From NCBI GenBank assembly GCA_016213065.1, contig JACRBV010000055.1, positions 1 to 36,080 of the forward strand: a stretch of 36,080 nt of DNA. Direction: 5' to 3'. Of the stretch, positions 30,106-36,080 are shown one piece after another; the first letter of the stretch is position 1, and each line of letters opens with the position of its first letter. This stretch comes from Deltaproteobacteria bacterium (GTDB taxonomy: Bacteria; UBA10199; SPLOWO2-01-44-7). The translations under genes were made by a program, and so were the position numbers. The notes below the pieces were generated by a model that was given only the letters and a program-made list of their open reading frames with translations, had not been told where the DNA came from and did not search any database.

Positions 30106-32277
30106 ATGGATTTTTCAAATTTCATAAAACACTTTCGTTTTCAGATTCTGGCGGCCGGAACTATCGCAATCGCATTTGGCTTCTGGTTTTCCAAAGGACT
30201 CAACCTTGATCCCTCGCTCCACTCCCGTTTTCTGAGAGACAGTCCACAGATTGAAACATACCGAGATTTGCAAGAAAGTTTCGGCACGGAGCCGCTTTTG
30301 GCTCTTGTTTGGGAAACAGAAGAGCCTGTGCTCGGAGAAACCAAGCTACTTCGGCTACGACAACTCACGGATCAACTTGCTCAAACAGAGGGCATTCAAT
30401 CCGTCATCAGCCTTTCCAATCTGTCCCGCAATCAGCAGAAACCCGACACGGAAATATTGAAACAGTTGCCGCTCACAAAAAAACTTCTTCTCTCACCTGA
30501 TGGAAAAAGAACGGTCTTGGCCCTTATTCCCTCGGCCTCTGCAATTCTTCCCAGCAAAGGTTTGGCTCTTACAAAAAAAATTGAATCTGGCGTCAAAGAA
30601 TTTCTTCTGCCGACGGAACGCGCTTTTTTAACGGGGCCGCTGGCCATGCAATCCAAGGCGATTGAATTGTCCCGCAAAGATCTTTTTTTTTCCGTTTCGG
30701 CGATTACCCTTTTCGGAATTGTTTTGTTCGGTTTTATTTACAGATCGTGGCGCACGATTACAGCGGCTGTTTTGGCGGGGTTGTCCGGCGTTTCCTTCTC
30801 CTGCGGTCTTATGGCGATTTTGAATGTCTCTCTTTCCCAGTTTGCCTTGATGGCCGTTCCCATCCTCGCGGCGATTGGTTTTGAAAATGCGGTTTATTTC
30901 ATCGGACATTTCACCAACGAAAAAAACAGGGGTGCGGATGATACGGAAGCTCTGCGAAAAATGTTTCAGTCGTGCACCATCCCCTGTCTCTGGGCCGTCA
31001 TCACGACCATCGCCGGATTCGCAACGCTTCTATTTTCAGACCTCTCACAGATCCGCTCCATCGGACTGATTGTTGTCACCGGAATCCCATTCACCCTTAT
31101 TTCCTCTTTGACTATTCTTCCTGCTATCCTGATTGGCGTCAAAAAGCAGAAGATGGCGACACCGGGCCCTTTTCTTGTCGCAACCATTAAAAAAAATCCC
31201 ATCCTTCTGGCTTCTGTTTTGATCGTTGCAACACTTGTTCTGTCTTACGGCATTCGCTTTGTACATCTTCGTTTTGATTTTCCGCGGATATTCAAAACGG
31301 GAACGGCCCCGCAGATGGAGATCGCGGAGATGGACGAAAAACTTTTCGGCGCCGCCTCTTTTGAAATTCTTATGCAGACAACGGACGGCACGGATTTTTC
31401 TCATCCGGAAAAATTCAAACTGATTCAGGGTATGCAAATGGCCATGGGCCTCACAGCACCCGTTGCAACAACCCTGTCCCCGATTGACATCGGCATCAGC
31501 GCTTATGTTCTTACAAGCGGCATTCCCAAAAACGCCAAGGCGCTTTGGAATAACAGAAACCGTCTTCTCAGGGAAATACGGGCTTCTGACGATGGTCTCC
31601 TTCGTCAATGGCTATCCAAAGATCTTAAAAAAGTGCGAATCCACGTTCGCGTCCGCACCGACAAACAAGAGTATTACGATAAAATGATTCAGGCGCTGAA
31701 TTATATGAAAACAAGTTTTGCGGGCGTCGGCGTGGATGTTTCGTGGAGCGGTTTTGCCTTGCTATATAAAGAGATGGAAAAAAAGATGCTTGCCGAACTG
31801 ATTCGAAATTGCACAATGGCCTTCGTTACCGTCTGCCTTTTACTGATTGTCCTTTTTCGCTCTGTCAAATGGGGGCTCCTCGCCATGATCCCCAATGTCT
31901 TGCCCATTCTGATTACGATGGGAATCATGGGATGGACGGGGGCGGGTTTTTCGCTCGCCCTCATGATTCTTCCCGCCGTGGGGCTTGGGCTGATTGTCGA
32001 CGATACAATCCACATTCTGTGGGGGATGAAACAGGGCATGAAAGAGGGGATGACGCCCGCAGAGGCCGTAGAGAAAACTCTTTCCGGTGTAGGGCGCGCG
32101 TGCATGCTGAGCTCCGTTGTTTTGATCCTTGGCTTCGCTTCGCTCATCACATCCGGTTTTATTTCGAACATACAGCTTGCCCTGTGGATGCCCACTCTAC
32201 TTACCCTTGCCCTGTTGTTTGATCTGGTAGCATTGCCGCTGGGCGTTATTCTGTGGAACAAAAAACCACAGCGTTGA
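30106..32277 (+). CDS. RND superfamily / MMPL-type exporter
   Basis: 723 residues in the two-fold arrangement of the RND superfamily. One membrane helix (~15-33) is followed by an extracytoplasmic domain (~35-190), five to six helices (~195-345), a second cycle with helix ~365-385, another large loop (~390-585) and the final helices (~590-715). The conserved helix-4 region reads PILAAIGFENAVYFIGHF in the first half and LPAVGLGLIVDDTIHILWG in the second. The GLIVDDTIH pattern is typical of MMPL/hydrophobe-exporter relatives rather than of AcrB-type drug pumps. It is probably a proton-driven exporter of lipids or hydrophobic compounds. No membrane-fusion or outer-membrane partner is adjacent. 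The start has no clear ribosome-binding site. Confidence 0.9.
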   Translation: MDFSNFIKHFRFQILAAGTIAIAFGFWFSKGLNLDPSLHSRFLRDSPQIETYRDLQESFGTEPLLALVWETEEPVLGETKLLRLRQLTDQLAQTEGIQSVISLSNLSRNQQKPDTEILKQLPLTKKLLLSPDGKRTVLALIPSASAILPSKGLALTKKIESGVKEFLLPTERAFLTGPLAMQSKAIELSRKDLFFSVSAITLFGIVLFGFIYRSWRTITAAVLAGLSGVSFSCGLMAILNVSLSQFALMAVPILAAIGFENAVYFIGHFTNEKNRGADDTEALRKMFQSCTIPCLWAVITTIAGFATLLFSDLSQIRSIGLIVVTGIPFTLISSLTILPAILIGVKKQKMATPGPFLVATIKKNPILLASVLIVATLVLSYGIRFVHLRFDFPRIFKTGTAPQMEIAEMDEKLFGAASFEILMQTTDGTDFSHPEKFKLIQGMQMAMGLTAPVATTLSPIDIGISAYVLTSGIPKNAKALWNNRNRLLREIRASDDGLLRQWLSKDLKKVRIHVRVRTDKQEYYDKMIQALNYMKTSFAGVGVDVSWSGFALLYKEMEKKMLAELIRNCTMAFVTVCLLLIVLFRSVKWGLLAMIPNVLPILITMGIMGWTGAGFSLALMILPAVGLGLIVDDTIHILWGMKQGMKEGMTPAEAVEKTLSGVGRACMLSSVVLILGFASLITSGFISNIQLALWMPTLLTLALLFDLVALPLGVILWNKKPQR

Positions 32278-32329
32278 CTTTCAAACTTGTTTTTTCCCCC
32301 TCCGGATTGCATAGTCAAAAACGTAGTTT

Positions 32330-32419
32330 GGAGGGGTGTCCGAGTGGTTGATGGAACCAGTCTTGAAAACTGGCGAACCCTTACGGGTTCCGTGAGTTCG
32401 AATCTCACCCCCTCCGCCA
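32330..32419 (+). tRNA. tRNA-Ser, anticodon UGA
   Basis: 90 nt. The acceptor stem GGAGGGG (32330-32336) pairs with CCCCTCC (32409-32415), followed by discriminator G and an encoded CCA. The anticodon stem-loop reads CCAGT-CTTGAAA-ACTGG, so the anticodon is TGA. A long variable arm (GAACCC...GGGTTC) as in class II tRNAs identifies serine, and GTTCGAATC gives the T-loop. It reads UCA (and UCG/UCU by wobble) codons. Confidence 0.97.
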
Positions 32420-32494
32420 AAAATCAAAATCAATCAGTGCTGTATGGAAATCAATCATCTCTCTTTGATTAAATGATAATGACAACGGGGCGCC

Positions 32495-34108
32495 CTATCC
32501 ACACTCCTTTTCATAATTGAGAAGGCTTGCGTAAAAATGAATTTCGGGATTTTTTTCGGCGATGTAATCTTTTTCCCAATCGCTTTCAAAAAGCATCATC
32601 GGATAACCCCGAACATCATAAACAATGTGAAACTGATAATAGTCGTAAAAGCGATCCATCTCTTTTTTGCTTTCCGAATGATACCAGCGGGAAACACCAT
32701 ATTTCATCGGTGTAAAAACCGCATCGGCTCCATATTCATGCAAAAGTCTGAACTTCACCACTTCCAGTTGAAGTTGTCCCACCACCCCGATAATCGTCTC
32801 CGAATTGTGGCGGCGCCGGAAAACCTGCGAAGTTCCCTCTTCCGCCAACTGTTCAAGTCCTTTTTGAAGTTGTTTGCTCTTGATCGGATTTTTTAATTCC
32901 ACACGACTAAAAAGGTTGGGGGAAAACTGGGGAATGCCGGTGAAACGGAGTTCTTCGCCCATCGTAATCGCATCGCCAATCATCAAAGAACCCTTGTCAT
33001 GAATGCCGATGATGTCGCCGGCGTAGGCGCGATCAATATTTTTGCGTTCCTGCGACATGAATTGCATGGCGTTGTTGATTTTGAAAAATTTTTCCTGACG
33101 AACATGATAGACACTCATGCCCTGCACAAATTCTCCCGAACAAATGCGCACGAAAGCACACCTGTCACGATGTTTGGGATCCATATTCGCCTGAATTTTG
33201 AAAACGAGTCCGGTGAATGCAACCTCTTCGGGATGAATCGCTCTGCTGACGGTGGGACACGGTCTGGGACTTGGAGCATATTTTATGAACGAATCGAGAA
33301 GTTCCTGAACGCCGAAATTATTGACGGCGGAACCAAAAAAAACAGGACTTAAATTTCCCTGTAGAAATTTCTGTTCGTCAAAAATATGTCCCGCTCCGCA
33401 CAACAATTCCAGATCATCTTTGAGTTTCTCAATATATTCCGTACCAATTTTTTCCCGAAGCACGGGGTCTTCCAAATCGCTAAAAATTTCTTCGCGTACA
33501 CGTCTTGTTTTCTGGTTAGAATCAAAAAGACGGATTTTCTTTTTCACCAGATCATAAACACCCCTAAATTGTTTTCCATGGCCAATGGGCCATGTGACGG
33601 TGAAACAGGGAAGTTGCAACACCTGTTCCACCTCATTAACCAACTCAAAGGGACCATGTCCCTCCAAATCGAGTTTGTTCATGAAAGTGATGATCGGAAG
33701 ATTGCGATCTCGGCAAACCTGAAAAAGTTTTTTGGTCTGGGTTTCGATTCCTTTTGAGGAGTCGATCACCATCAAGGCGCTGTCCACGGCGGTTAGCACG
33801 CGATAGGTATCTTCGCTGAAATCCTGATGCCCCGGCGTGTCGAGCAAATTGAATTCGTGATTGTCATATTCAAATTGCATCACGGAAGATGCAACCGAAA
33901 TACCGCGCTGTTTCTCAATCTCCATCCAGTCAGACTTTGCGAAGTGTCTTGCCCGTTTTGCCTTTACCATCCCCGCCATATGAATCGCATTTCCAAACAG
34001 TAGAAGTTTTTCGGTGATGGTTGTTTTTCCCGCGTCGGGATGGGAAATAATCGCAAACGTTTTGCGACGCCTGATTTCTCGGATAGTTTCGGGACTGGAG
34101 AGATTCAT
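32495..34108 (-). CDS. prfC: Peptide chain release factor 3
   Basis: Translational GTPase that removes RF1/RF2 from the ribosome after peptide release. 537 residues, close to the 529 of E. coli RF3. G motifs are SHPDAGKTT (G1, ~22-30), QRGISVASSV (G2, ~68), DTPGHQDF (G3, ~92) and NKLD (G4, ~146). RF3-specific segments are DWMEIEKQRGIS, LFSRVELKNPIKSKQLQKGLEQLAEEGTSQVF and GQLQLEVVKFRL in the C-terminal half. It is convergent with the tRNA-Ser gene and stands alone. The upstream 111 bases show no clear feature beyond A/T-rich sequence. Confidence 0.96.
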   Translation of the reverse strand: MNLSSPETIREIRRRKTFAIISHPDAGKTTITEKLLLFGNAIHMAGMVKAKRARHFAKSDWMEIEKQRGISVASSVMQFEYDNHEFNLLDTPGHQDFSEDTYRVLTAVDSALMVIDSSKGIETQTKKLFQVCRDRNLPIITFMNKLDLEGHGPFELVNEVEQVLQLPCFTVTWPIGHGKQFRGVYDLVKKKIRLFDSNQKTRRVREEIFSDLEDPVLREKIGTEYIEKLKDDLELLCGAGHIFDEQKFLQGNLSPVFFGSAVNNFGVQELLDSFIKYAPSPRPCPTVSRAIHPEEVAFTGLVFKIQANMDPKHRDRCAFVRICSGEFVQGMSVYHVRQEKFFKINNAMQFMSQERKNIDRAYAGDIIGIHDKGSLMIGDAITMGEELRFTGIPQFSPNLFSRVELKNPIKSKQLQKGLEQLAEEGTSQVFRRRHNSETIIGVVGQLQLEVVKFRLLHEYGADAVFTPMKYGVSRWYHSESKKEMDRFYDYYQFHIVYDVRGYPMMLFESDWEKDYIAEKNPEIHFYASLLNYEKECG

Positions 34109-34219
34109 GTTTTTTTTAAGGACCCGTCACATAATGGACAACCGTTACAGAATCAAGATTTATCACTTCTAACAAAAATTGATGGACATAACTCCATAAA
34201 CAGCGTATAAATATGGAGT

Positions 34220-35392
34220 ATGTTCCAGAGAATAATTAAACCAATAAAATCAAATAGTTTCTTTCTTTTCGGAGCACGGGGAACTGGCAAATCGACCTTT
34301 TTGAAGAGCTTTTTTGAAGGCGAAAAGACGCTCTGGATTGATTTGTTAGACCCATTGCAAGAAGAGGAATATGCCAAAAATCCGGGATTATTTTTTTCCA
34401 CAGTAGAGGCACAAAAAAATCGGATCCGGTGGGTGGTCGTTGATGAAGTTCAAAAACTTCCCAAATTGCTCGATTCCGTGCATCGTCTGATTGAATCATC
34501 CCCTGTTTTGTTTGCCCTCACCGGTTCCAGCGCACGTAAACTCAAACGAGGTGCCGCCAATTTGCTTGCGGGAAGGGCTTTTCTCAATAATCTTTTTCCG
34601 TTGACGCATGTGGAAATGGGAGAAGCCTTCAGTCTGGAAAAGGCGCTCCATTTTGGAGCACTGCCAAAGGCGGCCAATCTCTCCCGGATACAAAACTCGA
34701 AAGAGGAGCCCAACGCTTTTTTAAAAACCTATGCCATAACTTATCTGAAAGAAGAAGTCTGGGCGGAACATGTCGTGCGAAAGCTTGATCCCTTTCGAAA
34801 ATTTTTGGAAATTGCGGCTCAATGCAACGGATCCATTCTCAATTATTCCAATATTGCACTCGATACCGGAGTTGATGTCAAAACAGTGCAGTCTTATTTC
34901 GAAATTCTGGAAGATACACTGGTGGGATCCCTGCTCCAGCCATATCATCGTTCCATCCGCAAGCAACAACGGCAAAATCCCAAATTCTATTTTTTTGACA
35001 CGGGTATCAAACGCGCCCTCGAGGGAACATTGGAGGTACCTCTGTTACCTCAAACCTACGCCTATGGAAGAGCCTTTGAACATTGGCTCATTATCGAAAT
35101 GATGCGTCTTAACGATTACAAGAAAACCGATTTCCGTTTTTATTATCTGCTCACAAAAGACGGAGCGGAAATTGATCTGATTGTGGAAAGACCGGGACTT
35201 CCCGATATTTTGATTGAAATCAAATCATCCAACAGGGTTGATGAACGGGATACACAAACGGTGGAAAAATTTTTGAGGGATTTTAACAGGGCCGAGGCTT
35301 ACTGTTTTTCAAACGACCCCACATCAAAAAAAATCGGTTCCGTTTTGGCGCTCCACTGGCAAAAAGGTTTGCAAGAAATAGGACTCGCTTAA
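34220..35392 (+). CDS. AAA-type ATPase with DUF4143 domain
   Basis: 390 residues of a widespread family with an N-terminal AAA core and a C-terminal DUF4143 domain. Walker A is FGARGTGKST (residues 17-26) and Walker B is IRWVVVDEVQK (~70-80). A sensor-like LTGSSARKLKRG (~100) is present, as is LAGRAFLNNLFPLTHVE, typical of these proteins. Residues ~200-390 are DUF4143, ending in GAEIDLIVE...ILIEIKSS, which looks like a PD-(D/E)xK nuclease-type core. The biological role of the family is not settled, and genes of this type are often scattered and horizontally acquired. The start ATG 34220 is the only good choice, although GGAG is too close. The gene stands alone. Confidence 0.9.
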   Translation: MFQRIIKPIKSNSFFLFGARGTGKSTFLKSFFEGEKTLWIDLLDPLQEEEYAKNPGLFFSTVEAQKNRIRWVVVDEVQKLPKLLDSVHRLIESSPVLFALTGSSARKLKRGAANLLAGRAFLNNLFPLTHVEMGEAFSLEKALHFGALPKAANLSRIQNSKEEPNAFLKTYAITYLKEEVWAEHVVRKLDPFRKFLEIAAQCNGSILNYSNIALDTGVDVKTVQSYFEILEDTLVGSLLQPYHRSIRKQQRQNPKFYFFDTGIKRALEGTLEVPLLPQTYAYGRAFEHWLIIEMMRLNDYKKTDFRFYYLLTKDGAEIDLIVERPGLPDILIEIKSSNRVDERDTQTVEKFLRDFNRAEAYCFSNDPTSKKIGSVLALHWQKGLQEIGLA

Positions 35393-35402
35393 AAAAACAA
35401 CT

Positions 35403-36080
35403 CTACTGCCGGGTCATTTTTTTGTAATGGATGCGGTGAACCTGATCTGCTTCGGCACCCAAACGGCGGTGCCGGTCTGCTTCATATTCGGCAAAATTTC
35501 CATCAAACCAAAACACCTGACTCTCTCCTTCAAAAGCCAGCATGTGGGTGGCCACGCGATCCAGAAACCAGCGATCGTGACTGATAATAACCGCGCACCC
35601 GCCAAAATTTTCAAGGGCCACTTCCAGCGCGCGGAGTGTGTTCACATCAAGATCGTTGGTCGGTTCGTCAAGCAAAAGAACGTTGCCGGCATCTTTCAAA
35701 GTCATTGCAAGATGCACCCGGTTTCTCTCACCGCCGGAAAGAACGGAAATTTGTTTTTGCTGATCGGTACCGGAAAAATTAAAACGGGAAACATACGCGC
35801 GCGAATTAATATCTCTTGTCCCAAGCCGGATTATTTCTCCCCCGCCTGAAATACATTCCCAGACGGTGCGCGTGTCATTCGGTGCAAAGCGGTTTTGATC
35901 AACATATCCAAGTTTCACGGTTTCTCCCACCTTGAAAGAACCGTTGTCCGGTTTTTCAAGTTGCATGATCATTTTAAACAGCGTCGTTTTGCCGGCGCCG
36001 TTAGGACCGATCACACCAACAATCCCGCCCTGCGGAAGGGAAAAACTCAAATTTTCAAAAAGAATTTTGTCGCCATAAGC
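35403..36080 (-). CDS. ettA: ABC-F ATPase, EttA-like (5' part outside window)
   Basis: Cytosolic ABC-F protein that binds the ribosomal E site and controls entry into elongation according to the ATP/ADP ratio. Only the last 225 residues are present, and the frame runs open to the window edge (AYGDKILFEN). The second ATPase domain has Walker A GPNGAGKTT, the signature LSGGERNRVHLA, Walker B VLLLDEPTNDLD and the His switch IISHDRWFLDR. The tail FDGNFAEYEADRHRRLGAEADQVHRIHYKKMTR is typical of EttA, which makes EttA more likely than Uup or YheS. The C-terminus is complete. It is convergent with the AAA/DUF4143 gene. Confidence 0.92.
   Translation of the reverse strand, partial: AYGDKILFENLSFSLPQGGIVGVIGPNGAGKTTLFKMIMQLEKPDNGSFKVGETVKLGYVDQNRFAPNDTRTVWECISGGGEIIRLGTRDINSRAYVSRFNFSGTDQQKQISVLSGGERNRVHLAMTLKDAGNVLLLDEPTNDLDVNTLRALEVALENFGGCAVIISHDRWFLDRVATHMLAFEGESQVFWFDGNFAEYEADRHRRLGAEADQVHRIHYKKMTRQ

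Noticed and set aside
31701-32420. 239-codon minus-strand open frame across the RND gene end and the tRNA
   Set aside because: It reads through a tRNA gene and the antisense of a conserved exporter; a typical shadow frame.

Overview
The window looks like a chromosomal segment of a Gram-negative bacterium with moderate GC. Evidence for a Gram-negative envelope includes several lipoprotein signals, a PBP1B-like bifunctional murein synthase, a GshB glutathione synthetase, an RND/MMPL exporter and a protein ending in an outer-membrane-barrel-like strand. The gene mix (PilZ, PntA1/A2/B, FPR-type reductase, MNT/HEPN modules, many orphan proteins) suggests a deltaproteobacterial or Bdellovibrionota-like lineage. 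That placement is inference. No CRISPR array, phage or complete insertion sequence is visible.

Layout. (1) 1-4792 is a minus-strand operon of three orphan proteins, including a 573-residue lipoprotein fragment cut by the window start. (2) 4861-6417 holds a REP-like palindrome, then two tandem nucleotidyltransferase/HEPN modules. (3) 6421-8820 carries hemE and hemH, separated by a four-helix-bundle (S23) element inside inverted repeats. (4) 8782-14203 holds a 760-residue orphan with a sigma-factor-like C-terminal half, an acyl-CoA dehydrogenase, a small secreted protein, gpsA and a PilZ protein. (5) 14213-19598 holds a ferredoxin-NADP reductase, the pntA1-A2-B transhydrogenase operon and a membrane protein with a methyltransferase-like domain. 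(6) 19705-22722 holds a hemolysin III protein, an M48 metallopeptidase, a 2-Cys peroxiredoxin and an aldo/keto reductase. (7) 22740-28404 is a minus-strand run: pyrF, gshB, PBP1, TPR lipoprotein, cobalamin adenosyltransferase, cutA. (8) 28644-36080 holds an EF-hand-like small protein, two lipoproteins (one of only 38 residues), an RND exporter, tRNA-Ser(UGA), prfC, an AAA/DUF4143 ATPase and the 3' part of an ettA-like ABC-F gene.

The main discovery is a shared promoter. Five genes or operons (starts at 4726, 11064, 13889, 19598 and 20472) are each preceded, in the correct orientation, by GCAACTTT, 11 bases (12 in one case) and GCCGATA. The -10 element and spacing match the sigma-28/FliA promoter architecture. 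The targets are not flagellar: a c-di-GMP-binding PilZ protein, an M48 protease, a divergent sigma-like protein, a methyltransferase-like membrane protein and an operon of unknown proteins that lack export signals although two of them look extracytoplasmic. I infer a lineage-specific sigma-28 regulon with an undescribed function. The genus-level identity and that function remain unknown.

The region is also rich in small repeats. Two families have a seven-base period, and members of each lie inside coding sequence: one builds the signal peptide of a small secreted protein, the other lies in the ATP-grasp domain of GshB.
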